A stretch of DNA of 64,000 bases from Muscardinus avellanarius (GCA_963383645.1 OY726564.1:116582915-116646914); one strand, 5' to 3'; positions 1 through 39,010 are shown, counted from the stretch's first letter. Made by a program: numbers and translations. The notes: generated from the letters alone by a model not told the origin.

Positions 1-45
1 GTGATCTCTGATCAATTTTTTCTAATATTTATTTATGACTTAAAG

Positions 46-124
46 GGTCTAAGTTGCTGCAGGTCTTCCCTGGCCTCGGTCCTCCCAAGCCTAGGGTGAC
101 AGGCATGTGTCACTGTGCCGAGAT
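46..124 (-). repeat. Degraded B1-type SINE fragment
   Basis: It keeps only the antisense order taagttgctg, cctcccaag, gacaggcatgtgtcac. The right half is missing. Confidence 0.5.
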
Positions 125-660
125 GATTTCTGATAAACTGATAGTCAACATTTCCTTAAGACCCTTTAGTTCGCCTTTGGTGAGGCTCCTGTCAACTCTT
201 CCCTCACCTTGGGCACCCTTGGTCCTTAGGATGCGCCGACAGATCCCCAACAGCACCCTGCTCTGCTGCTCCCTCCGGCCAGCATCCCTTTTGGCGTCCT
301 GAGAGCCGGTCCTTGCCTGAATGTTTCTTATCCATACTTAGCTCTCGGCTTCCTTCATGTTGCTGGCTTTCTCGTGCCATAGGCAGAGCTACACATGCAG
401 CCCTCCCACAATGGGGCCGAGTTGCTTGGAGGTCACACTGCGGGGAGATGTTGTGGATGTGTGGGGACATTTTCACTTGTCACAATGACTGGAGGACCAA
501 GGGACGTCCTGCTTCCTGAAAGGCACTGGGTGATCCCCACGGCTCCTCTGTGTCACAGGTGCCTTTGGAAACTTGTGTTGGTGAAAATCCTACAGATAAT
601 TATCAATTATCCAAGCCTAGCATGTAACTGTTTCACTTATAAACATCAGGGATTTCTTTT

Positions 661-739
661 TTCTGGTGGTGCCGGGGATTGAACCCAGGGCCCCGCACAT
701 GCCAGGCGAGTGCTTTGCCACTGAGCTACGGCCCCAGCC
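661..739 (-). repeat. Free ID SINE with target-site duplication
   Basis: On the minus strand this is a tRNA-Ala-like ID unit (ggggccgtagctcagtgg, box B ggttcaatccc) with no B1 half. The flanks share aacatcagg (643-651 and 741-749), a short duplication. Confidence 0.8.
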
Positions 740-1490
740 TGAACATCAGGAATTTTTTGCACGGTCTTAGTATACACTGAATTTTCTAGGACTGTAATTG
801 ATGTGTGAATCAAGGGAGGGTGGTATTTTATTTTGTTTAAAACCTTATAAAGAGTTGTTCGGTTTTGGAAAAAACACGACTGTGACAGCTATACGTCTCC
901 TCACACGGAATCGCCTCTATCAGCCAGTGTTTGCAGCTGTTGCGTTCACGAGGATGTGAGTATAGGCCAAGCACTAGACTCTACTCTGCCTCTAGGGTGC
1001 TCCTGCACTAGTGTTCACAAACTTTAAGATATTTTATTCTCTATGATTTTTCTTTATATTACAGTAGCACATATATAAAGTTATATGCATAACCCATATG
1101 TATATAATTAAAATTACATGCATAGGCAGGTTACACATCTCATAATGGCATTTCTACATAGTAACATGGCCGCAGGTGTGCACCACCATGCCTGGTCCTT
1201 GTGGGCGGTCCTTAGGTCTTTGGGGGCTGTCCTCTGGAAGGTGGTTCTATGACCCCCGAGCTCCTCCAGAGGACTGTACAAGAGGAGGCAGCCTGGCTGC
1301 TCATCCACGCCCCTCTCCTGGTTTGAGATACAACCAGGTGCGTGTGCCCACACACCTCTCGCCCTCTGGTCTGCACTAGGAGGTACGGAGCACATAAAGC
1401 TGTCTTTGCCATGCATGATATATGCAGTTGAATTGTGACCCTCCAGAACAGTGGGCTAAATAAACTTCTTTTCATTATATGTAGCCTGAG

Positions 1491-1677
1491 TTAGCCGGTC
1501 ATGGTGGTACATGCCTGTAATCCCAGTACTTGGGAGGCTGAGACAGGAGGATCATGGGTTCAAGGCTGGCACTCAGCAACTTAGCAAGACCCTATTTGAG
1601 AATAAAAATAAGAAGCCTGGAGGGTGTAGATTACAGGTAGAATGCTTATGCTTCTGGATTCAATCCCTGGTAACTAA

Positions 1678-1680
<3 letters not shown>
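1491..1680 (+). repeat. B1-dID SINE
   Basis: It starts agccggtcatggtggtaca and ends in a diverged box B (ggattcaatccctgg). Its tail has become the adjoining (CT)n run. Confidence 0.85.

Positions 1681-1724
<44 letters not shown>
1679..1724. repeat. (CT)n microsatellite
   Basis: About 21 perfect CT units directly at the 3' end of a SINE. Confidence 0.95.
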
Positions 1725-1950
1725 TAGGTACTTTATTTTGGTCACCAAAAGCAGACTAAAACAAGGTGGTAAGTATACGCTGCAATGATAACCAAGAAGA
1801 AATAGCTAGAGAAACACACAAGGGACAGAGAGAAGCACCTGAGCGTTTCACTACAAAAAACCTACTAAACACACACACAAGAATATAAGAAATAAGAGAC
1901 AAAATGCTATATAGAAAACGGCAAAATCACAGAAGTCAGTCCCTCCTCAT

Positions 1951-2050
1951 CAGCCGGGGATTGTGGTGCACACCTGTAATCCCAGCACTCGGGAGGCTGA
2001 GACAGGAGCGTCTCAGGCTTGAGGGCCAGCCTCAGCAATTTGGCAAGACC
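1951..2050 (+). repeat. B1 left half only
   Basis: A B1-like half (cagccggggattgtggtgca to ggcaagacccttt) that ends at a pyrimidine-rich tract instead of an ID half. Confidence 0.75.
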
Positions 2051-2145
2051 CTTTTTCTTTTCTTATTTTTCCCCTCTTTTTCTTTCCTTTCTTTCTCTAT
2101 CTCTTCCTTTCTTTGTTCCTTTCTTTTTCTCTTTTCTTTCTTTCT
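2050..2145. repeat. Pyrimidine-rich (TTTCT)n-like tract
   Basis: About 95 bp of almost pure C/T lying between two SINE halves in opposite orientation. Confidence 0.8.
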
Positions 2146-2308
2146 GTATAGGGATTGAGCCCATGGCCATTCGACCCTAGAACTACACCCCCAGCTCTTT
2201 TTATTTTTCATTTTGAAACAGGATCTCACTAAGTTGCTGAGGCCTCAAACCTGTGATTCTTCTGTTTCAGCCTCCAAAGTGCTTGATTACTTGCCCCCCC
2301 GCCTGGCA
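2146..2308 (-). repeat. B1-dID SINE
   Basis: Antisense box B gggattgagccca followed by the B1 half, ending ccgcctggca. Confidence 0.85.
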
Positions 2309-2855
2309 AAACTTTACAATTCTGTATGCATGAGAAATATCGGCAGTGACCGCCAGCGGTGTGAGTGCGGCTGGTCTTCATTTAATCTCGTTTTGTTCTG
2401 TTCTGTGCGCTCTGTCTTTGCTCTGGTGAACCTTTCTTTTTTCTTTTTTGTTAATGGAGGGGAGAGAAGTCAATGTTATTGAACGAGGCGTTATGGTCTA
2501 TAGAACCCAGTTCACATTTCATTACCCACTTTTTCAATATCCTCTAATTGATTCTCCAATTGATTGTCAAGTGTTAGTTTCTTTTTTTTTTCCAACCTAG
2601 AAACTGTGTGTCTTACAGGAAACCCTTTGGAGACGAGCAGTTTCCTATTATTGTTCTCAGTGGGGTTTTCAGACCCACAAATCACCCTCTTTGAACAGTG
2701 GCCCCGCTCTCCACGGCAGAACACTGCAGACGCTACCAAGCATGCCAACATCCTTTGGCTGCGGCCTCCTGAAATTCAGTGATGGATCACCTCTTTTCTG
2801 GGCACTGGAGGCAGAGTACCTCAGCTAAAGAACAGCATTAGTGTGGGCCCACGTC

Positions 2856-2860
<5 letters not shown>

Positions 2861-2898
<38 letters not shown>

Positions 2899-3072
2899 TT
2901 ATTGGAAGTTGAACCCAGGGGCTTTCTAACTCTGAGTTACACCCCCAGCCCTATTTTATTTATCTTGAAACAGGGTCTCACTAAATTGCTGAGGCTGGTC
3001 TCAAACTTGCAATCCTCCTGTCTCAGCCTCCCAAATATCAGAATTACAGGCATGTACCACCACATCTGGCTT
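2861..3072 (-). repeat. B1-dID SINE with (GT)n tail
   Basis: The (GT)n run at 2861-2896 occupies the tail position of an antisense B1-dID (gttgaacccaggggc to cacatctggct). Confidence 0.9.
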
Positions 3073-3097
3073 CTTCTGCCTCTTTTAAAGACCCTAG

Positions 3098-3250
3098 ACC
3101 AGCGGGGCGTGGTGGTCCACACTTGTAATCCCAGCATTCGGGAGGCTGAGACAGGAGGATCGCTGTTTGTTGCTGAGGCTGGCTTCGAACTTGCTATCCT
3201 CCTGTCTCAACCTTTCAAGTCCTGGGATTCCAGGCACATAGGCTGTACTT
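3098..3250. repeat. Two B1 fragments in opposite orientation
   Basis: A plus-strand B1 start (ggggcgtggtggtccaca, to about 3165) runs directly into an antisense B1 end (ttgctgaggctggcttcgaa, to about 3250). Confidence 0.7.
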
Positions 3251-3349
3251 CTTACTGGCATTTTCTATTGCATTAGGGACCAGGTTTCAGTACATGAGCT
3301 TTGGGGCGGGGGCACTGAGGAAAGGACAACTGACCCTAGCCGCCCTGGA

Positions 3350-3410
3350 GCCGGAGTTCTCCCACCTGTAAAGTTGAGATGCTGGTACCTGCTTTGCAGA
3401 GTTCTCATCC
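3350..3410 (+). repeat. Possible MIR fragment
   Basis: The phrase cacctgtaaagttgagatgc followed by tacctgctttgcagagttct resembles the MIR core. It is short and diverged. Confidence 0.35.
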
Positions 3411-4189
3411 AGCAGCAGGGCTGTCTGGAACTTTTCTGAGTTGGCGTTCATTCAGGCTTTCCAAATGCGATTCCAAAAGGAATTCCAGGGCCCCTTCTTG
3501 GGACCCTGGGGCCAGAGGCCAGAAGCAACTCTCCTCTAAGACATGTTAATGAGCCAGTGATCCTTTGAGCCTGGGACTCTCAGTGCCATGGAGAGTCATG
3601 GCTGCTGCGCCCCTTCTGCCCATGCAGGGGGTGAGGTCAGCGGTGGGCAGCTGGCCTGGCACAGAGCAGGGCCTGGCCAGTGCTTACTCATGGGCTCTGA
3701 GCAGAGCTGCTCTCTCTCCCCTCCCTCAGACTCCACCAGCCTCTGCTCTGCCTGGAAGGGCAAGACGCAGGCAAGTGTGGCCACGCTGGAGCCCTGCAGC
3801 ATCCCGTGGCCCCGTGGTCCAGGGAGAATGCTGTCTAACTTGGGCCCTGCAGTCGGGCACTGTGCAGAAGCGGGGCTGCTTCCCAAGCAGCTGTCCGAAC
3901 GCTGCACCCCAACCTGGAGCTGCTACCGACCTGGAATTCCTCCCTGCTGGGAGTATCCTGTGCCTACCCCCTCATTACACCCTGGCCACCTTGCTTGCAG
4001 AGAAACAAGATTTTCCATCCAACAGACAACTAAGATTGGTTATCTGTGGAGATTCATTATTTATATTAGTCTTTTACCTATCTCTAAAGGGTATTGTTTG
4101 CCTTTATTGTTGTTAATTTTTAGGATTTCTAGTTGGAATATTAATATACCTTCAGATATAGCATTTGGAAATATTTTATCCCATTCTAT

Positions 4190-4760
4190 TAGTAACTGTT
4201 AACTCTGTTTACATTGTCTTTGGATATACGTTTTTTATTTTTTAGGGAGTTTGTATACTCTTCTGTTGCCTGTGCCATTGAAATCATAACCAAGAAATCA
4301 CTGCCAATTTCAATGTTGTGAGGTTTTATGACCCAGATTTTCTCCTAAATGTTTATAGTCTTCAGATTTATATTTAGGTCTTTTATCTATTTTGAGTTAA
4401 TATTTGTATATGGGATTAGGTAAGGGTCCAATTTTATTCTTTTCCATGTAATTATTATTTTTCAACAATATTTAGTTAAAAGATTATTATTTCCACCACC
4501 AAATGTTCGTGGAAACCTTGTCAAAAATAACTTGACAATATAGGGAAGAATTAGCTCTAGGCTTTTATTTAACTCCAATGGTTTATATATCTGCCTTTAG
4601 AATAGTACTACACTGTTTCAATTATTGTAGCTTTATATTGTTTGAAATCAGAAAATATATATCTTCTAGCTTTGTTCTTTTTCAAGATCGTTGTGGGTAC
4701 CTAGAGTCCATATTCCATATTAGGATAGATTTTTTTCTGAAAAATAAATATATAAATATA
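4190..4760 (-). repeat. Old L1 (L1M-type) fragment
   Basis: Plus-strand landmarks gcctgtgccattgaaatcat, gagttaatatttgtatatgg and gctttgttctttttcaagat follow the order of the antisense 3' part of mammalian L1 ORF2. It is diverged, with no open frame. Confidence 0.8.
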
Positions 4761-4899
4761 GGATAGTTTCACCTAAAAAATAGAAAAAAAATATTCTCTG
4801 GTAAGAAAGAAAGCAAAAAGAAATATTGAAATGTTATCTTTAAGTCATCAAAAGCTTGGTATCAGACAAATGAAACTGTTATGTGAGATTATCATTTTT

Positions 4900-5075
4900 A
4901 ATTTTGGATAAATTGCTATAATACTAGATGTCAATCACTAAACCAAGCATAGGAGGGAGGGATAGGGAGAGAATGGGGTGGGGATCGGGTGGGGGCTGAC
5001 TGGGCGATGTGTGCATGTATGTCTACAAAAGTATGTATCCCACTATGATGTATGAATACAGTGCACCAATTAAAA
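4900..5075 (+). repeat. Putative L1 3' end, purine-rich
   Basis: A G-rich block (ggagggagggatagggagag) leads to cactatgatgtatgaataca, gtgcaccaatt and an A-rich tail. A similar order recurs at 34560-34695, so this is a repeat family; L1 3' UTR is my best guess. Confidence 0.5.
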
Positions 5076-5160
5076 AAATAAATAAAAATTAAAAAAAAAA
5101 GAAAATGAAGAAAAAGAAGAAGGGGGGAGGGGGAGGGGAGGGAGAGCGGGAGGAGGGCAA
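5076..5160. repeat. Purine-only tract
   Basis: About 80 bp of A/G only, apart from single breaks, following the A tail of the upstream repeat. Confidence 0.8.
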
Positions 5161-5383
5161 TTAATGTTCTAACCCTTAATTCTGTGTTCTCAAAACAAGA
5201 CCAATTAACAAGCTTACAATACAGTCAGAGATGGCCCCCTGAGCAATTGCTCTGACATTCTGTCGGCGGGAGCGTGGGCTGTCACGGGACACAGGGCGTC
5301 CTCCACCTCTCAAAGCCTCCCTGCTACCTCATTCCCACGAGGAGCAGTGCGCTCCTGGCCCTGGCCCAGCAGTTTCCAGAATG

Positions 5384-5398
5384 CCCCCCCCCCCCCCC
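5384..5398. repeat. Poly(C) run
   Basis: A single C homopolymer of about 14 bases. Confidence 0.8.
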
Positions 5399-5574
5399 GG
5401 TGTCTCGCCAGCCATCCCATGCGGCCCTTGTGCGCCACAGTAGGGACAAACTGGCAGGAGAGGGGCTGTTATTAAGAAGTCAGCTTTGAAAGAAGAGAGA
5501 GAAACTTCCTAGTTCCAAATCTCCATCTTCAGAGAACTCGAAGGCAAGAGAAGCTTTTATAAGAGAAAAGGCAA

Positions 5575-5783
5575 ATGGGGCATAGTGGCATACCCAACCC
5601 CAATCCCCGTACTTGGGAGGCCGAGACAGGAGGGTCACAGGTTCAAGACCAGCCTTTGCAACTTAGCAAGACTCTCGGCAACCTAGTGAGACCCATTTCA
5701 AAAGAAGAAATAATATAGGGTTAGGGTGTAGCTTGGAGGCAGAATGCCCCTGTATTCAATCCTCAGCACTACAAAAAATAGAA
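5575..5783 (+). repeat. B1-dID SINE
   Basis: Diverged copy; ID half ggttagggtgtagcttggag, box B tattcaatcctcagc. Confidence 0.85.
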
Positions 5784-5931
5784 AGAAAGAAAGAAGTGCC
5801 AGAGAGGATGAAAGAGAGAAAATGAAAAAATACACATCTGCAGAATAGACAGCCAGAGAGCCTGCGAGTCCAGCTTCCTTGGTGCCCCTAGTGGGGGCGA
5901 GTGCAGAAAAACACATCATCGGAAAGTTGTT

Positions 5932-5934
5932 CTG

Positions 5935-5983
<49 letters not shown>

Positions 5984-6071
5984 ACTGGGGATTGAGCCCA
6001 GGGAGACAGTCAGATGGACAGACAGACTCTGAAGTGCTGGGATTGCAGGCACGTGCCACCACATTTGGCTA
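5932..6071 (-). repeat. Truncated B1-dID with CTG/CAG triplet array
   Basis: Thirteen perfect CTG units (5944-5982), preceded by TTG units, sit where the A-rich tail of an antisense SINE would be. The SINE body (actggggattgagccca) continues to ccaccacatttggct with an internal gap. Confidence 0.85.
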
Positions 6072-6109
6072 AATATTTAAAAATACTTATTTGCCACCTA
6101 GGTACTTTA

Positions 6110-6240
6110 ATGCGGTCATTAGCTCTGTAAGAGCAAGCGTTGGACTCACTTGATGTCTGCTGAATTCCCAGGGCCCAGCATATGATGCTTAGCACATCAA
6201 GTGTTCCAGAAATGAGGTAACAAAAATAAAGGATCAGATT
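6110..6240 (+). repeat. Possible L2 3' fragment
   Basis: attcccagggcccagcatat then gatgcttagcacat resembles the L2 end (cccagcacctagcacagtgc). Diverged. Confidence 0.4.
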
Positions 6241-6364
6241 TAGAAGGGGTAATGAAGCAGATAATCCACGCTAAAGCTCTTAGCGTTGCGCTCTGGAACT
6301 CGGTAAACACTTACGTGTTGGCTGTTTTTCAATATGATTATAAAGCCGTACTCTTAACTACATT

Positions 6365-6545
6365 ACCAGGTTGAGTTTGTAATAATAACAATTATAGCAA
6401 CTGATTATTATGGAATCTATGTATTAATGTACAATTACTGAACGATGCTGCATGCCATGGACTGCCTAGGTACATTAAAATAATCTTACTTAATTATAGC
6501 ACCACAATAATCCTGAAAGTTAGACAATAAAGTTTAGGTACCAAA
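6365..6545 (+). repeat. Possible MIR fragment
   Basis: The order gcatgccatggactgcctag, cttaattatagcaccacaat, aatcctgaaag follows the MIR core loosely. Confidence 0.35.
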
Positions 6546-6592
6546 TTCCTACTGTGAAAAGCAGCCATTGATAAGCACCAAAAGCAGATATA

Positions 6593-6780
6593 AGAGCCGG
6601 GCATGGCACGTACACTCGTAATCCTGGTACTTAAAAGACTGAGACAGGAGGATTGCAAGTTCCAGGCCAGCCCCAATTTAGCAAAACCCCGTTTCAGAAA
6701 CAAATAAAAAGAGCTGGGGTGCAGTCTGGAGCTAGAATACCTCTGGGTTCCATCCCTAGTACCAAAGCAAAAAACAAACC
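6593..6780 (+). repeat. B1-dID SINE
   Basis: gccgggcatggcacgtacac to gggttccatccctagtacc, well diverged. Confidence 0.85.
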
Positions 6781-6946
6781 AGGTGCAAAGTGCTGTCAAG
6801 TTTAGAAGAAGAGACTGGAGTGTCTGGGTGAGATTTAATACAGGAGACGCTAGTGGACAAGCCACAGAGGGGGCGGGGCCAGCAGGGACACGGGGTGGGG
6901 GGGTGAGGCCGGATTGGCTGGCCGGGTGCAGATGAGAGGCTGAAGG

Positions 6947-6948
<2 letters not shown>

Positions 6949-6993
<45 letters not shown>

Positions 6994-7192
6994 CGTGTTA
7001 CTGGGGATTGAACTCAGGAGCATTCTATCTCTGAGCTACACCCCCAGCCCTATTTTATTTTTATTTTGAAACAGGTCTCTCTAGGTTGATGAGAATCTCA
7101 CTGCTTCCCGAGGCTGTCCTGGGACCTGCGATCCTCCTGTCTCAGCCTCCCAAGTACTGGGATTACGGCCATGCACCACGAAGCCTGGCTTG
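6949..7192 (-). repeat. B1-dID SINE with (GT)n(GC)n tail
   Basis: The tail is (GT)n passing into gcgcgcgcgc (6949-6996), an alternating purine-pyrimidine tract; the SINE body follows to 7191. Confidence 0.9.
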
Positions 7193-7603
7193 AATAGTGC
7201 CTTTATAAACCTCCCCTTAAGCTACCTGAATTTGTGGGTGGCTTTTGTTACCCGCTGCATCTGTGACCTGCGTTCTGTCCCTCCACGGCCACCACTCCCC
7301 TCTGGGCCGCAGCTGGGTGAGGACAGTCTGTGTCCTGTCTCTGCACCGCGGGACCTGCGCAGGATCCTGCGGGCACTTCTGCACTGCCCCCTCATGTAGA
7401 GTAATCTTCCTTCCAGGGAATCCGACGGGGTTTTGCTAGATTGGGGCTGGCCTGAACGTGCAGTCCTCCTGTGCAGTGAACAAACCAAAGATTCAAACTT
7501 GGCCTCCTCACTTACTTTCCTGGAAAACGAAATCTTCTCTTATCAGTTGGTTTCATGTAGCTCAAACTATTCCAAAGGTTCATTCTTCTTGTCTTTTTTT
7601 TTC

Positions 7604-7763
7604 CTTTTGGTACTGGGATTCCACCTGTGAGTTATATTCTCAGGCATATTTTATTTTGAAACAGGGTCTCACTAAGTCACTGAGGCTGGCCTCGAGCTTG
7701 CAATCCTCCTTTCTCAGACTTCTAAGTGCTAGGATTACAAGAGTATGCCACCATGTCTAGCTA
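7604..7763 (-). repeat. B1-dID SINE
   Basis: Antisense copy with a shortened ID half (ttggtactgggattcc), ending accatgtctagct. Confidence 0.85.
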
Positions 7764-7779
7764 CTAAGTGTTCATTTTT

Positions 7780-7966
7780 GGGGGGGTACTAAGTATTGAA
7801 CCTAGGGGCTTTCTATCTCTGAACTATACTCCCAGTCTGCTTTATATTTTATTTTGAAGCAGGGTCTGGGTAAGTTGCTGTGGCTGGCTGGCCCTGAACC
7901 TGCGATCCGCCTGTCTTAGCCTCCCAGGTTCTGGGATCATAGGCGTGTGCCACCACGCCGGCTTTA
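7780..7966 (-). repeat. B1-dID SINE
   Basis: Antisense copy immediately after the previous one; ends ccaccacgccggc. Confidence 0.88.
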
Positions 7967-8689
7967 CCAGTGCCCGTTTGACCCGCTGGTGCATTCCTCC
8001 TTACCATCCCCTTCAGTAATCATCTCGTTGCCGACTGTGTCTCTCCGTTGGGTTTTTTGGATTGGTCAAGGCGTCTCCATTCTCTGCACTGCTCATGGCT
8101 GCCTTCAGATCCCACAGGTGCTGCAGCTCCAACGGAACTGGAGAAACCAGTCCAGCCATAGCTGTCCTGAGGTGCTCAGAATATTCTGCTCGCCTCTGCA
8201 ACCCACCCTGGGTCTCAGGGCAGGAGGGCCTTGGGAGCAAAGGGTAAAGATGCCCAGGAACCTGGCCCATCCCCAGTGCAGGGAAGGACTCTGTAGACGG
8301 TCACTGCCCTATCTAATGGTCCTTCAAGACATAAATAGCAAGAGAGGCCACTGGATTTGTAAAACACACGGCCCGTCTCCTTGTGCTTGGCCTTCCTTCT
8401 TCCCTGGCTCTGTGTTTTTTCTGCCATTTCAAAGGGACGTGGCTCCCTGTGCCTTGCTCCTCTCGCCACGGTGAAACTCACCCTCGTTCTCCAGGGCTCT
8501 CAGGAGTCCCTCCCGGCTCTCCTCGTCCAGCTCCTGCTGCTCCCCCCGCCCAGGAGACTAAAGCCTCCATGACTACTTTTAGGAGCCGGTGACATTTTGT
8601 CTTGAGGCCGTGGTCTGGCTCATGAGAACTCACCTGTGTCTTTTGAGGTGAGTTTTCCAAAATATCCAAAGAGCTAAAACAGACCCAAG

Positions 8690-9126
8690 AAGAGATATTT
8701 TGCAACATACCAATTTATTGGAAAAGGTTAAAGGGAACAGCCTGAGCAGGGCTATGGCGGGAGAGGTCGGACTCGCTACAGGATGGAGGTCCTCTAACCG
8801 CTCGCTCCGGCCGGGCCTCTGGACAGAAGGTAGAGCTCTCGTGAAGCACACGTTCTTTTCAGGCTCACCTCTCCAGGCATGATCACCACAGACCTCCTTG
8901 AAGCAGCAGAGCTCAGAGGGCCCGGGGCGACGGGGCCCAGGTGACGGGGCATGGTGACAGCCGCACCAGCGTTCCACCCACCTCCAGGGCGCTTCTCCCG
9001 CCTGCGCTGGCTCTCAAGTGCCCTGCCGTGGGGAAGGTCCTCTCTGCACCCTGCTGCCTTGGCGGGCGGTAGCAGCACGTGCCTGAGCCCGGTGCTCAGT
9101 GCTCAGTGCTCCTTGCCCTGCCCAGC
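8690..9126 (-). other. STYXL2: STYXL2 3' untranslated region (candidate)
   Basis: This is minus-strand sequence after the stop codon, ending about 20 nt past an AATAAA hexamer. It contains no SINE, unlike the sequence beyond it. A transcript end here gives a 3' UTR of about 430 nt. The boundary is inferred from the hexamer alone. Confidence 0.45.
8714..8719 (-). terminator. STYXL2: Canonical polyadenylation hexamer AATAAA for STYXL2
   Basis: The plus strand reads tttatt, so the minus strand reads AATAAA, about 410 nt after the STYXL2 stop. The next minus-strand bases are T-rich (GTCTGTTTTAG), as expected for a downstream element. It is the first perfect hexamer I see after the stop. Confidence 0.5.
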
Positions 9127-36699
<27,573 letters not shown>

Positions 36700-37021
36700 T
36701 CAAGTGTGGCAGAGGAAGGTGGGTAGGCGCGGGTCCCAGAGGTGTGGCAGGGAGGGGGTGTCTGCAAGGTCACCCTGTGGCCGGGAATGAGAAGGTCACC
36801 ACGTACCGGTGTCCAGAAGGCAAAGCACCTGGGACGACTTGGACTGGACGCACTGGACGCACCCCCTGAGGGCGGAATCCTCAGTCCTCTCCCAGACGCC
36901 ACAGGGACACGGCGAGGGGCCCAGAAGTTCACCCACCGCCGCCATAGCCAAAGAGGCTGAACAGATGTCCCCTGCCAGAAAGTTTTCTGTCGCGATGGCA
37001 CGGTGTGCCTGGCGCCACCCC

Positions 37022-37049
37022 GCCACACACACACACACACACACACACC
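37022..37049. repeat. (CA)n microsatellite
   Basis: About 13 CA units in the STYXL2 upstream region. Confidence 0.9.
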
Positions 37050-37321
37050 TCCTGTCCCCATGGGGAGAGCCTCTGTGGCCTTCCTCAGCACGCCTACCCC
37101 AGGCCACTGGGGTCCGGCCTTGGACTCAGGTACCACCCCATGACCCACCAGGGCCCCAAAGTCGCCGCAGCTGCCCCTGCTGCCCCTGCTCACTGCCCTG
37201 GATGGGCAGAGGAGGGGGACACTCACCGCCCAGGCCCAGGACCCCCGTGAAGTGGCCAGGAGCACCCAGAGACAGAGCGACCGCGAGGGACCAGGCTCTC
37301 TCGTCTTCTCAGAGGGCAGGA

Positions 37322-37327
37322 CAGCTG
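37322..37327. promoter_or_regulatory. CAGCTG E-box next to MEF2-type site
   Basis: CAGCTG is the core preferred by MyoD-family factors. The site is short and could occur by chance. Only its closeness to the MEF2-type site and its place upstream of a muscle gene raise its value. Confidence 0.3.
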
Positions 37328-37351
37328 TGAAGCAGAAACCTTAGCCACTCT

Positions 37352-37361
37352 CTAAATTTAG
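37352..37361. promoter_or_regulatory. MEF2-type site CTAAATTTAG
   Basis: The palindromic 10-mer fits the MEF2 consensus CTA(A/T)4TAG exactly. It lies 662 bp upstream of the STYXL2 ATG and 25 bp from a CAGCTG E-box. MEF2 plus E-box pairs are typical of muscle promoters, which suits the known expression of STYXL2. Function is inferred. Confidence 0.4.
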
Positions 37362-37979
37362 CCTCTGGCCCCGGGGCTGGCCAGCTCTGGGAGGAGGAAT
37401 GCAGGCTGGGGACCAGCCCAAGGGGACCGGGTCTCACTTAACCCTCTCCCTGCCGAAGCGCAGCGTGGAGGCCTGCACAGAGTCTCCACTGGGCTCTCCC
37501 TCTCCCCACCCTCCGGCATGGGGCTGCCTACTCAAGTCCTTCCAGAAATACTCTAAATCAACAGATCTAGAAGGACAGACTTACCGCAGCCCCACAGTGG
37601 CTTAGAGAAGTCCTCGGGGGTAAAAAAAAAATAAAAGGAAAAAAACCCCAGATATATAGAACGGGGAAGGTCTTAAAATGGAGACAGAAATACTGAGTGC
37701 ATCGTGGGGCGACTGATGTTTCTTCCAACAGAGACGGCTCGACACGGTAAGCTAGGTGGTAGCGTCCCCTCTTCGCCCTTCCTTCCCCATGCTCACAGCC
37801 CCCGGTGACAGTCAGTTGATGACCACGGGTGACATTAGAATTCTGAGTTTCATAAACTTCAAATGAGCTCAGAACCCACCGCACCTCACCACACCCCTGC
37901 CCCACCCAATGGTCAGAGCCCAGCCAGGGACCTTTCAGGTCACCCCTCACCCCACAGCCCTGCAGTCCCCTCCACCCAC

Positions 37980-38130
37980 CCGCTTGGGATGTTTACTGAT
38001 GACCTACTGCGGTCAGGCACTGCGCTGACCAGCGTTGGGAAGGCGGATAGCCCAAAGCCTCTTCCCCTCCCCGCTAGATGGAACGGTGTCCGGCACTTGT
38101 ATCATTAGAAATTGGCCGAATGAATGAATG
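37980..38130 (+). repeat. L2/MIR-type fragment
   Basis: gatgacctactgcggtcagg and cactgcgctgaccagcgttg, ending gaatgaatgaatga, fit the common end of MIR/L2. Confidence 0.55.
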
Positions 38131-38133
38131 AGG

Positions 38134-38185
38134 TCACAGCTTATTAGGAGGAATTATTAGCTCACAGTTTATTAGGAGGAATGAC
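38134..38185 (+). repeat. 27-bp direct repeat
   Basis: The word cacagcttattaggaggaat recurs with one change (cacagtttattaggaggaat) 27 bp on. Confidence 0.8.
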
Positions 38186-38899
38186 ACACAGACCTAAAAC
38201 AGCTCCCACATAGGGCGGGATGCGGTTAGGGCCCTACCGGAGCTCTGTGTGGGGCGGGACTCCTGGCTGAAGGTAGGAAAGGCCTCTGCGCCCAGGTGAG
38301 CGGCTAGTGGACAGCTAGATGAGAGCAGCTGAGGCAGGAGGGCAGGAATTCTAGAGGGGCGCCCTGGGCAAAGTTCCGGCCTAGGACGGGTGAATTCCTG
38401 GTGTGATGAGACGTCTAGCTTAGTCAAGGCAGAAATTCCATAGTGTGGGAGGCAATGTTTGGCTGTGCCCGGGAACAAGTGCTGGACACCGCGGTGAGGT
38501 TACGGAGCCGCGGCTCACCTGTTCTGAGCGTGGCAGGGACCCGGGCGGAGCACGCACCCTCGGGACAGTTATGCAGGCCGACTAGCAGCGGCCCTGTAGC
38601 GTGCTGGCTCCAGACAGCGGTGCGTACCACAGGGGACTTCAATAAGGTGGCTACGGAAAACGTAATAGAACGAGATGATAGCCAGGCCATGTCGACCAAA
38701 CCCAGTAGCCTCGAAGCACCGAGACAATAATATACGTAGAAACACACCAAGAAATGTTGTCTGCGTGTATGGACGGATCGTCTTGGGTCTCACAGGTGTG
38801 TCATTACTTTGCACGAGTAAGATTCAAAAAAAATAATTTATATGGGAAATTCTGAATCCATAACATGTGGAAATGTTTGGGGAAGGCACTTACAATGCT

Positions 38900-39010
38900 T
38901 TCCACAGCCCAAAATTAGTTTCCCTGATATACAAAGATTTTCTAGAAATCAACAACCTAATAGAAATATGGGCAAAGACTTAGACTTGGGAGTGATCACA
39001 CAGGGACTGT
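38900..39010 (+). repeat. Old L1 3' fragment, sense
   Basis: gatatacaaagattttctag then aaatcaacaacctaatagaa and atgggcaaagacttag match the sense order of L1M 3' ends. Confidence 0.6.

Larger units (their letters stand above)
1..8689. other. Intergenic sequence beyond the STYXL2 3' end
   Basis: No coding exon is recognised here. Human synteny as I recall it would put POU2F1 further left. Repeats are listed separately. Stretches with nothing recognised are 125-640, 740-1480, 2310-2860, 3400-4100, 5160-5570, 7200-7600 and 7970-8690. Confidence 0.6.

Noticed and set aside
5698..5985. Minus-strand frame with a 17-residue poly-Gln start
   Set aside because: The Gln run is the triplet array in a SINE tail and the rest is SINE; no exon signals.
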